From assembly GCA_022559845.1 (NCBI GenBank), contig CM040126.1, positions 51,206,458 through 51,270,457 on the forward strand: 64,000 nt of DNA, written 5' to 3'. Shown piece after piece: positions 8,952 to 19,440 of this stretch (position 1 is the first letter of the stretch; every line of letters starts with the position of its first letter). The notes beneath the pieces are model-generated. The model saw nothing but the letters and a program-made list of their open reading frames with translations, searched no databases and was not told the DNA's origin. The DNA comes from Amorphophallus konjac. Its lineage: Eukaryota; Streptophyta; Magnoliopsida; Alismatales; Araceae. The position numbers were made by a program, and so were the translations under genes.

Positions 8952-10439
8952 TTGAACATCACCCTGTCAGAAAGGTTGCTGAAATTTGAAAAGGGTAAAC
9001 GTGTGATGTCCGACAACTCAGAAGAATTGGACAAGCTCAAAGCTGAAATCGAAAATGTTAAAAATGCTAATGCTTCATTAAGTGAAAGACTTGCAAGTAG
9101 TGATGAAGAAAATGCTGACTATGAACTACTCATCGCTGCTTTGGAAAACGAAATCAAGGATCTAAAAGACTATTTGTCAAAGTTTGTGAGTGGGCAAGAA
9201 AACCTAGACAAGCTACTAGGTGTAAAAGTCAATGTCAGGAAGGAAGGGTTGGGCTACAATAATCTAAATAAAAAGGATTTTCAGAACAAAGTAATGACAT
9301 CATTTGTAAATGCTTCAAATGTAGCCACAACATCACAGGTCAAACAGTCCATTGTTCAGAAAACCCAAAAACAAATTGAAAAATCAAAAAAGAATGATAA
9401 CATGAAGGAAAAGGCAACACTCAAGTATGTGGAAAAAGTGCATGCTGTACATCACAAGAACTTTCCTGCCACTAAGAAAAAGAGCATCTCATGTACCAAT
9501 TGTGGTAAGGTAGGACACAGTGCTGCACAATGTTGGTTTGTAAATGGTAAGAAAAATAAGGATAAACATGTCCCTACTTGTGTCTTGAAATCTGCTACCT
9601 CTACTGCATTTGATGGGTCAATGCATACTGCTCATAACTTATTTACTTATTCGTATACATATGATAAGAGTGTTTCATGCCATTATTGTGGCAAGGTAGG
9701 CCATGTAATGGATGATTGCAGATTATTGATTGAAGATGGGCATGCAAGTGAAACATTGCATTCTAGAAATTCATTTGATAGAAATCATGCTACTAGGAAG
9801 TCTGATACATCTTGTCATTACTGTGGTAGGCATGGTCATTTCATGGATGCATGTTTCATCATGAAACAAGATGATAAAATGCATGCTAGGTCTTCTGATC
9901 ATCATGGCCCCAAAAGAAACATATTTGCTACAAATCAGCACATTAATTGTTTTAACTGTAACAAACGTGGTCACAAAGCCATTGAGTGCTGGTTTGGATC
10001 TACTAGGGGTAAAAATGTTTTTAAAAGTAAGCATATCAGATGCTTCGAGTATAGGAAAAATGGCCATACAGTCAAGGACTGTTGGCATGTTCAGAAGAAT
10101 TCTGTTAACCCCCATGTTGTCAAATTCCCTGCAAAACGATTTGCGAAATTGTCATGCTATAACTGTGGGAAGCCAGGCCATAGAGGTGCTGATTGTTGGC
10201 TGGCTAGTTTTAACAAACAGAATTCTCTCTCCGCTAATAAATTTCATGACAACAGTAATTTGCATAAAAAGAACTTGAAATCTGCTGAATCATGCCATTA
10301 CTGTGATCAAATAGGTCATTCAATGAATAATTGCTATTTGATGAACTTTGATGATCATCTTGCTAAGAAATTATTTAGAACACCTGCAGGGAGTAGTACA
10401 GGACCCAAGGCTGTTTGGGTTCCTGCTGGATCAAAATAA
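8952..10439 (+). CDS. gag C-terminal part of element A with seven CCHC zinc knuckles
   Basis: 495 codons. Residues 1-75 continue the coiled coil, and a basic linker leads to seven C-x2-C-x4-H-x4-C motifs at about residues 181, 243, 288, 333, 364, 402 and 448. Six are intact; the fifth has Tyr for its second Cys (CFEYRKNGH). Spacing is 31-62 residues. The protein ends with GPKAVWVPAG and a stop, where in complete Copia elements the gag-protease linker would lead into protease. Zinc knuckles bind the element's RNA. Seven is many for a Copia gag, which usually has one or two. The first ATG is probably not a real start, because the gag frame begins at 8056 and is broken by a shift. Confidence 0.85.
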   Translation: MNITLSERLLKFEKGKRVMSDNSEELDKLKAEIENVKNANASLSERLASSDEENADYELLIAALENEIKDLKDYLSKFVSGQENLDKLLGVKVNVRKEGLGYNNLNKKDFQNKVMTSFVNASNVATTSQVKQSIVQKTQKQIEKSKKNDNMKEKATLKYVEKVHAVHHKNFPATKKKSISCTNCGKVGHSAAQCWFVNGKKNKDKHVPTCVLKSATSTAFDGSMHTAHNLFTYSYTYDKSVSCHYCGKVGHVMDDCRLLIEDGHASETLHSRNSFDRNHATRKSDTSCHYCGRHGHFMDACFIMKQDDKMHARSSDHHGPKRNIFATNQHINCFNCNKRGHKAIECWFGSTRGKNVFKSKHIRCFEYRKNGHTVKDCWHVQKNSVNPHVVKFPAKRFAKLSCYNCGKPGHRGADCWLASFNKQNSLSANKFHDNSNLHKKNLKSAESCHYCDQIGHSMNNCYLMNFDDHLAKKLFRTPAGSSTGPKAVWVPAGSK

Positions 10440-12435
10440 TCTAATTATTGCAGGTGTGCCTTGGAAAGGAATAAAAAGGGGTAATAATCCAAGGCACTCA
10501 AGAATGAAACCCCTAGGATTGCACTATTCAGGTCAGTTCTGAAAACTTGTCTTAAACTCTGTTATCTGAAATTGTGAACTTTGGATAACTGCATATCTTG
10601 TTTAATGTGTCCATGCATAATTGTCATATTTTTTAACTGCATATCATGATTCATGCATACATGTTCCTTTATTTGTTTTGACGCTTGCATTGAGTTTCAT
10701 GGGCTTACTTGTTTGTACGTTGAGCTGTGTGTGCATATATGTGAATTGCATATATATGCATTTGACATACATTCATTAAAAATCTGATGCACTTAGGACT
10801 GTTAGTATTGCATTGTCATGCATGACCACAATGATATATCAAATGGTAAGCTACTAAAAGACAGGTGAAGTCTATCTGGAGGTTCTTACTATGTGTGAGG
10901 TGGTCCTTTAGACCAAGTTCTCCGCTTAGTATCATGGGTCATATTGCTTAGTAGGGCAGTCTGAATGAGCATGAGTCACAAAATCATATGTTCAGTCTTC
11001 ATGGCAAACATTGCATGTCTTTACATACATGTAGTTAATTGCATTGCATTTAATTACATTGAAAATGCCAAAAAGATTGATTGAATGCATATTGTCAGAG
11101 GGAGTCAATGCATTGCATGCAGGTTGTCAAATGCATACACTTATGTCAGAATTCATTGCATGTTAACCTTGAAAATCCTGAAGTATGCCTGACCTCCTGA
11201 TATCTTGCTTGGTGTGCATATCCTTTTCTTCATTGATTTTAATTGGCAAACCTTGATCATATCTGAAAACACTAGGCTTCAAAATCACTTATTCTTGCTG
11301 GATCTCTTCTATCAGTCACTCATGAAGATTTCAATGGGGCATGTCTAGATCATAAATCTAAAAACACTTGAACTGGGAATCTTCTATTATACGATTTTAT
11401 GAATGTCTGAAATAACTCAGGTGGTTTAAGTTTAATGTATCCATTGAGTTTGTCTTTAAATATCTTAAAAATATCTGAATCATGTTTAATAAACTTTAAC
11501 CAACTGTTTCATACTGTGTCTTGTAAAAACTTCTGAAATCTACACTATTGAATACATGGCTTTATTTGGTTAAAATACATGCAATTAGTATTGATGTGAA
11601 GCAAATGAGCTTTCTGAAATATCTAAAGGGTAAATAGTTGTCAGAGCAATGACTTTGGTCATTGAGAAACCATGTCCAAAGGACTGTGTCATGAGGTGCC
11701 ATAGTTAACTCTAGTTAAGAATGATTGATAATCTGGTAGAGCAATGGCATGCACACTGAGAAATACATCTCACTCATCAAAGAAATGAGTTGAGGTATGT
11801 CATGAGGTGTAAATGTTAACTCTGTTAATATAAAGCATGACTGTTAGTCACACTAAGTGCTTAGGGATATTGGCGTCTGATCAACGTATATCCTCTAGTT
11901 ACAAGGTGTGCACTGAACTAGAATGCTCGTGAAATTTGTAGCATGAAAATTTGTTGAACAAATTGCAATATTTGAATATTGATGCAAAAATCAAATTGCT
12001 ATAACCCTAGATAAAATCACATGACTTCATAATTGCTTGATCTCAATACTAGTGAATGTAATTCCGAAAGAAGTCAATAAATTTGATTGTGTAAGAGAAA
12101 GGGAGGTTATTCAAGATATAAATATGAGGGCTTGGTTCATTTTTATTAAACCGTGATTTTAGATATAAATACAGAATTTTATTGACAAACCTTGCATACA
12201 TCATGTTTAAACCATGCTGATCAATAAAGTTCATTCATAAGCCCTTATAATGAAAGACTTTGAAAATTTTTATTTTGGATTTATGAGATTGCTATCTCCT
12301 TGAAAACCTTGTTGAATTCCTTGTATTTGGAGCTTATTTGAAATTCTTTTCCTCACTGTCCTTGATTCATCATGACCAGAACTTATCCTTGATTGCCACT
12401 GTGGTCTCCTTCTCATCCATCTCATAAGACTCCAT
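10440..12435 (+). other. 3' non-coding region of element A with conserved hairpins
   Basis: Two kilobases with no gene. Two hairpins, CAGGT/ATCTG (10862-10878) and TGGTC/GACCA (10901-10915), recur in element E, and the surrounding text (TATGTGTGAGGTGG, AAGTTCTCCGC) resembles the C/D family. At 11640-11850 two related units each contain GAGCAATG, a GAGAAA box, GTCATGAGGTG and TTAACTCT; element E keeps both. The conservation without an open frame suggests an RNA function such as packaging or reverse transcription, which is inference. Confidence 0.6.
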
Positions 12436-12439
12436 TTAT

Positions 12440-12660
12440 TCAGGGGGAGCTTCCTTGTCATATGAATCATGCTTGCATTCATATATTTAGGGGGAGATCT
12501 TGCATTTCTTGTTGCATCTGCATCTCTGCATTCATACCCCCCAATTGGTTTGAGTCAGACATATGGTTGTACTAATTTTTTTTTTTTGGAGTCAAAGGGG
12601 GAGAATAGTTTGAGTCATCAGAATGACTCACAGTGTTGCCATCATCAAAAAGGGGGAGAT
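12440..12660 (+). other. Multiple polypurine tracts and true PPT of element A
   Basis: AGGGGGAG-like tracts occur at 12441-12449, 12489-12497, 12594-12604 and 12647-12659. The last (AAAAAGGGGGAGA) abuts the 3' LTR and would prime plus-strand synthesis. Several such tracts before the 3' LTR are a known Sirevirus trait. Confidence 0.8.
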
Positions 12661-15345
12661 TGTTGTGCCCCTGTGGTTTTGATGATTGGTTTTGATGTGA
12701 GTCAAAAACTGAGTCACCATACGATGTTCAGTCATTCTGTCACATCATAAAGCATTCATATATATACATATGTAAGGTTTATGTATTTTTCTGTCATACT
12801 ATGAGTCATGGTTTAAGGTCTATGCATTTCCCTGTTTGTGGAAGTCCTGCACATTGCATCGATTCAATATCTGCCATATGCATACACTGCATCAGTGCAT
12901 TCATCAGTTGCATGCCATATAGTCGATGCTTGATTCACTGCATATGATGTCTATACACTGTTGCATGCTCATTGCATGTGACGTCATGTCTGCACGTTAT
13001 TAAGTCTGTACAGAGTCTTGTTGCATCGTGTGTTTCATGCATTTAAAGTCTGTACAACCCATGCTCAGGTTATGTCTGTACATCGTCTTGTACATTGCAA
13101 CACAAAGTCTGTACAGCCATGCACTGCTTCACTTGCATAAATGGAGTCTGAGCAGGGTTCATTGCTGCATCACAAAGTCCGTGCAGGACTTATACTAAGC
13201 ATAACCATAGTCCATGCATTTTTTTCATGTCTGTACATTCTACAAGGGCATAGTCCATGCATTCATTTCATGTCTGTACATTCTTCAAGGGCATAGTCCA
13301 TGCATTCATCTCAAGTCTATACATTGCCTTATGGCATGCACGCACTCAAGTGTATACATTCTTCAATAGCATGTCAATGCATTCAAGTCTATACAACTCC
13401 TGGTGGCAAGTCTGTACAACGTCCTTCGCATGCACACAAAGTCTATTGCATCGGTCAAGTCTGCACATCACTTCATGCTTCATATACTCAAGAAAAAGTC
13501 TGTACATTCCTTGTGCATGCATCATTTCTCAAAGTCTGTACAGCCCGTGATTGCAAGACCAACTCTGTACATCATCTTGTGCATGCATCGTTTCTCAAGC
13601 CTGTACATCATCTTGTTGACGGCATGTGTGTGCATCTCGCTGCTAAGTCTGTACATTGGCCAAGTCTATACATTGGCACTTGTTCATGCATATGTGCAAG
13701 TCTATACATTCCTATCTTTACCTATGTTCACTGTTTTAGCACACACACGAAGTCAGTACAGCCTTTGCAATGCACATAAAGTCTATACATTGCATTGCTA
13801 CATTGCACACGTTCAAAGTCTATACATTGCTGTCGCATACACTCAAAGTCCACACATGCACACACTTAGCTTGTGCATTGTGCATCCATGCTTAAACTCT
13901 AGGCACAACAAGTCTGTACATTGTTTTCTCATGCACGTAAACGTCAAGTCTGTACATCGTTTTCGCATGCACACTAAGCATAGACACTCCCTTGTGACAT
14001 GCCTATACATCGGTCGTTTTATACATACATAAAGTCAGTACAGAATGTTTTATCTCTGCTTGATCGACTGAAGTAACTCTGTCATTAAACTGGTAGATGC
14101 CTGGCACATGATCCGAGGCTAGAAGGGCTGATAGGATGATGACACGTGGAGGAACCTTCTGGACGGGAAGGTGTGGGAATCACACGCCCAGTGTTGCTCC
14201 TGCTGGTGCTGCTATAAAATGAAGACTTCTCCATCAGGAGAAGGAGATCGTGATAGAAAGAGCAGAAGTAGAGAGAGAGCCTGCACGATCCAGAAGAAAA
14301 AGAAAAAGAGTGAAGAAGAGAAACAGAGAAGAAGAAGAAAAAGAAAGAGGAAGAGAAGCAGAGAGGAGAAGAAAGAAGTTGCAGAAGAAAAGGAGAGAGA
14401 GAGAGAGCTTGTGAGGATCGAGAGAAAAAGAGAGAGAAGAGTAGAGAACTGAAGCCTTCATTGAAGATTTGTTCTTCTGGTATTTGGATCAAATCCATGC
14501 CAGATTGCTCCTTGACGAGCTACACTTTATGGATTTCATTTCCAGCTTTCTGATTGCTATATTTTTGTTTCTTGTTTTTACTTTACACTTCCTTGGCTTG
14601 CTTTTTTTCCGATACTCTGTAGTGAGGTCGGGGTTCCTCCTGTGGTCTCAGGAGAAGGGAGACCTATTCTCCTGTTTTCTAGTGACTGTGTGTCACTAGT
14701 GGTTCCCTCTGGGTTTCAAAGGAAGGGAGTCTCTGACTCCGGGTTTGCAGGTAGTGGTTGCTACCTATGGGTTCCCTCCTGGTCTGGAGGAAGAGAGACG
14801 TTTGTCTCTGGTTTCTAGTGATTGTGTGTCACTAGGGTTGCCCTCTGGGTTGGAGGAAGAGGGGAGGTTGTTCCCCTTGTCAAGCTGTTAGGCAGCACCT
14901 GTTTGCAGACTGAGTCTGTGGTTCTAGCTTTTGCTAGGGGAAGCCTCACTCCGATTTGGAGTGAGGGGTGGACGTAGGTCTGTGGACCGAACGACCTAAA
15001 AATCCTGGTGTTCTATGATTTGCTTTTGCGTTCTACTCCATATCATCTACCTCCCATTCACAGGTTATGCATGCGTGATTATTTGTGTTATCCTGGGGAG
15101 TTAACTTGATTGTGAAGTGCTTGTTCATACGCTCAGTAGAACTTCTTCTGTTGTGTGAGTCTGGTTTCTCAGTTCATGGTTGTGAAAAGAGAGAAGCTCC
15201 ATTGTTTCATTAGTTTATATTGAGTTCAGTTAAAAGTCTATTCTGTGCGACAGCTTATTATTGAGTGCTTAATTGATTAAGCCATCTGAGATTTTTATCG
15301 GGGATTCATTCACCCCCCTCTGAATCCGGGCCTTGCACCCCAACA
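12661..15345 (+). repeat. 3' LTR of element A
   Basis: 2685 bases matching 5213-7922 end to end, with U3 phrase array, TATAAAA at 14213-14219, GA-rich leader and hairpin train at 14630-15000. It is followed directly by the duplicated target CGGCC (15346-15350). Confidence 0.92.
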
Positions 15346-15551
15346 CGGCCCTTCCCAGTTAGGTTGCAATTTAGACTTAGGACCTACATACCGAATGAAT
15401 TTGCGTTTCAAAACCATATCACCTTTTGAAATTTCTGTTCAATCACCTTATTTTGAAAATAACGCGAAACTCTCTTTTGATAAACGGATACGTGATCGGC
15501 CACGTTCATCCTCTTCTCATCCAAGAGTTCCAGTTGGAGGAGCAGCGCCTC
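15346..15551 (-). pseudogene. Integrase C-terminal portion of element B, proximal to insertion A
   Basis: Below the TGA at 15552-15554 the minus strand still encodes integrase tail: a charged helix, a VYQKRV segment and a basic strand. One base appears to be missing from a G-run near 15425-15435, shifting the frame. The segment reaches the insertion point at a GP motif and continues in 5212-5097. Confidence 0.65.
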
Positions 15552-18500
15552 TCAACGTTCATCGAGATTAAGTTTCTTATCGAGCTGCACTCTAAGGGAA
15601 GGGATCAAGATCTCATAGAGGAGCACCGCCTCCATCCCATAGGTAAGAGCGTAGGGAGTTTGTCCCGTAGGAGTACGGACGGAGGTATGGTAAGCCCACA
15701 TAGCTTCCACTAGTTTTTCCGGCCAATCGGAAAATTTATGAGTTTCGCATGTTTTCTTTATAATTTTAAGAAGGGTTTTGTTAGTGGCCTCGGCCTGACC
15801 ATTGCCTTGAGGATAATATGGAGACGAATGATGCAATGTAATATTGAACTTCTTACATAGGTCCTTGAGCTCTTGAGTGACGAACTGGGGTCCGTTGTCG
15901 GTGATGATGCTGCTTGGCACTCCGAACCGTGAGATGATATTCTTCATGATGAAGCGGCACACCGTTGAAGCTTTGATCTCTGCGTACGCCTCAGCCTCGG
16001 CCCATTTGGTGAAGTACTCAGTGGCGGTAAGGATAAAAGATTTCTGGTTGATCTGAGAATTTGGATCACCGAGTGGGCCGATGACGTCGAAAGCCCACAT
16101 AGAGAATGGCCAAGGAGAGGAAAGAGGATGGAGAAATGAAGCTGGAGTATGGATTTTATCAGCGTGGAGTTGGCATTTAAGACATCTCCGGACGTAGAGG
16201 GAGCAATCTTCCTCTAGAGTGGGCCAATAGTAGCCCTGCCTAAGGATCTTCTTCGCTAGAGCCTGGCCATTGACATGACCTCCACACTCACTAGAATGGG
16301 CTGCTTCAGCTACCTTCCAAGTCTCATCATCATCTAAGCATCTCATGAGCATTCCATTGGTAGCACGCCTATATAGTTCCCCTGCAACGATGGTATACCT
16401 TGAGGCGGCTCTCCTTATTGACTTGCGCTGCTCGGCATTTGCCCCTTCTGGGAACGATCCATCCTTGCAAAACAACTCAATCTCATGATACCAGGGCAAT
16501 TCTTCTTCCTCCAGAATCTCTTCTAGCTCCATCAAAGATACTTCCTCAAGGTCTTCCTTCTCAGCCCTCGCATCTACAGCTTTCCTAAGGTTGATGTACC
16601 AAGGATCCTGAAGAGAGGGTGCATCCATTCTCTGAACGATAATGGTCTCAGTATTCCGACTAAGAGGGAAAGATAGAGAGGAAGCAAGTGAAGCTAAAGC
16701 GTCAGCCAGAATGTTCTGAGACTGGGGAGTATGGATATAGATCAGCTTACGGAATTGCCTAGCAAGGAGCGTGACCATGTCTTGATAAGGCTTGAGCTTA
16801 GGGTCACGAGTGCGGTAAGTGGACAAAACTTGTCGCAAGATGAGCTGAGAGTCTCCTATAATATTCAAATAACGCACGCCTAGGAGATAGGCGTGCTTCA
16901 ATCTGGCTAGGAGAGCCTCATACTCAGCGATGTTGTTGGTAGCAGGAAATCGAAGTTGATAAGCAAAGGGAATCGTCACCCCCTCTGGAGTGAGCAGAAC
17001 AACGCCGATCCCTCGGCCTTGAGAATTGAGCGCACCATCAAAGTGCAAAGACCAATAGGGATGATGAGAGATAGAAGAGAGATGCTCATCAGGGAAATCA
17101 TCTTGAATAGAGTCGGTGTGAGGGATGGGGAGATGGGCAAGATGCTCAGCGATGGCGTATCCTTTGACCGCCTTCTGAACGACAAATGTGATATCAAATT
17201 GGGAGAGGAAGCTCTGCCAGCGAGCTAACATACTAGAAAGGACATGCTTTTCTAAGAGATAGCGGATCGGGTCCATTCTAGAGATCAACCTAACTGGGTG
17301 GGCAAGGAAGTAATGTTTAAGCTTCTGAGCTACCCACACTAAGGCGGCACAAGTCTTTTCCATAGCGGTGTATCTGGCCTCAGTCGGGTTGAATAACCGG
17401 GAGAGGTAATATGCAGCCCGCTCTCTTCCTTCATCATCTACTTGTGCTAAGACAGCCCCTAGGGAGTCCTCAATGACCGAGATGTATAGGATTAGGGGTT
17501 TCCCAGGGACAGGAGGTTGCAAAACTGGGAGATTGGATAGATATTCCTTTAAATCCTCATAGGCCTTCTGACAGTCTTGATTCCATTCAAACTTAACCCC
17601 CGCCTTAAGCAATTCATAAAAAGGGCGGCACCTTTGAGAATGTTGGGATATGAATCTTCTGATGAATTACAGTCTACCAATCAGTACTCGCAGTTTCGTA
17701 ATGTTCTTCGGCGGAGGCATGTCCATGACGGCCTTTGCTTTGTTAGGATCAATCTGGATCCCCCGTTTGCTAACTATAAAGCCTAGTAGCTTCCCTGAAG
17801 AGACTCCGAATACACACTTCTTCGGATTCATTTTAAGCTTGTACTCCCTGGCTCTTTGCAGCACCTTAGCCAGAATAGAGGGGTGTTCTTATTTAGTCAT
17901 TGACTTCACCAAAATGTCATCCACGTAAGTTTCCATATAGATATGGATCATGTCGTGGAAAATGGCCATCATCGCCCTCTGATAGGTGGCACCCGCGTTC
18001 TTCAGACTGAACGGCATAACCACGTAACAGTACGTGCCCCAGGGCGTGGTGAAGGAGGTTTTCTCTTGATCTTCCGAAGCGAGACGGATCTGATTATAGC
18101 CTGAGTAACTGTCCATGAATGACAAAGCTTCGTACCCGGCGGTGTTATCCACCAGGACGTTGATGTGAGGCAGCGGGAAATCATCTTTGGGACATGCTTT
18201 ATTAAGATCCCTGAAATCTATGCAGATACGCACTTTTCCATCCTTCTTAATAACAAGGACTATGTTCGCCACCCACTGAGGATATAGAACCACTCTAATG
18301 AACCTGGCCTTGTACAACTTATCGACTTCTTCTTTAATCCTCAAGGCCATGTGGGGGTGAAATCTTCTTGACCGTTGTTTCACAGGTGTTGCCCCTGGTT
18401 TAAGCACGAGTCGATGTTCCACTAAGGAGGGGTCAAGACCTGGCATGTCCTCATAAGACCAGGCAAAAGAATCGCTATACTCCCTCAAAACCTTAATCAA

Positions 18501-19307
18501 ATCTTCTTCTACTTGGGGAGGGAGATTAGCGGCAATAATGATGGGCCTTGCGTCTTCTTCAGTCCCTAAATTTACTTCCTTTGCAGGTTCATCCACTGCC
18601 GACGATGGCTCGTCGAATCTCTTTAGTCCTTGCGCATACAAATTGGCAGTGGCATCTACGTTGCTGTCCTCATTATCAATCGGGTCTTTTTCATCCAGGA
18701 TTTCATAGACACCGAGTCCATCATCGCTCCACACCCCCTCTATTTCCTCTTCATCTTCAATCATGATTGTCGTAGAAACAAATTCTGGACACTTTAAAAG
18801 AGCATGACACCGTTGAGCTAGATCTTGCAAGAACCTATCAGGGATGGATTTTGAAGGACGCGCAAGCGGGCGCGGCTCAGGGGAGGAAGGGTTGGACGAG
18901 CTAGAACAAGACCCTACTTCTCTAAACCTAACTGACTCTACTTCTCTAGACTCGACGGACCTTACACCTAACTTGGGGGAAAGAAAATCTAGTGGAAGGG
19001 AAGGAGCAGGGGACTCGTGCCCCTGGGAGGAGGATGGAAACAGGGTAGCATAATCTTCCACTGAAATCTCTGTTTCAAATTTGACATTTTTTTTGGAGAA
19101 CAGTGGAGACCATACAACAGGATGGAGGAGGCGTGAGTTGCATGGGGAACAACTCGGGGAAGATGCAATCGAAGAATGGATCGGAGGATCGGAACCACAT
19201 CTCGTGGAGTGGAGTGGTGGAGGAAGGAGGAGTGAATAGATCGACAGAATTAACAGGGGGACAACGCCCACAGGCGCAAGGAACAAACAAGATTTCAAAC
19301 GGATCAT
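15552..19307 (-). pseudogene. pol of element B: reverse transcriptase, RNase H, second RNase H, integrase
   Basis: One minus-strand frame runs from 19307 to TGA at 15552 with in-frame stops only at 17889-17891 and 17667-17669. RT starts near 18520 and has the catalytic YVDD at 17916-17927; its usual FGL is FSL here. RNase H follows from about 17600, then a second, archaeal-type RNase H near 17060-16650 (HFDGALNSQG, NNIAEYEALL, GDSQL, ADALASLAS), a hallmark of Tat elements. Integrase follows with a His/Cys zinc region (CGGHVN ... CLKCQ), the catalytic Asp residues in AFDVIG and TDNGPQF, and Glu in NGQAEATNK. The first 250 residues, before RT, are poorly conserved linker. It would copy and insert the element, but this copy is inactivated. 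Confidence 0.92.
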
Positions 19308-19440
19308 TGAGAGATGGATTGATCATGATCGGAGGAGGACGGGATATGAGTTCCCATTGCTAAAAAAATGATTGAAGATGGGAGGGAGACCAAGAAAAGA
19401 CAATCGGCGAGCTCCCCTTCTCCCGTGGATGCTGAACTGG

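Larger units (their letters stand above)
5213..15345 (+). mobile_element. Element A: gag-only Copia (Sirevirus-like) LTR retrotransposon
   Basis: A complete element with LTRs 5213-7922 and 12661-15345 (TGTTGTG ... CCCAACA), primer-binding site TGGTATCAGAGC, a gag with seven zinc knuckles, about 2.2 kb without genes, and a polypurine tract. There is no protease, integrase, RT or RNase H, so it is a non-autonomous terminal-repeat-with-gag element. Sirevirus-like signs are the repeated AGGGGGAG tracts before the 3' LTR, the coiled-coil gag, and the palindrome-rich U3. It sits in the integrase gene of element B with duplication CGGCC. The two LTRs look very similar, so insertion was comparatively recent. 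Confidence 0.9.
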
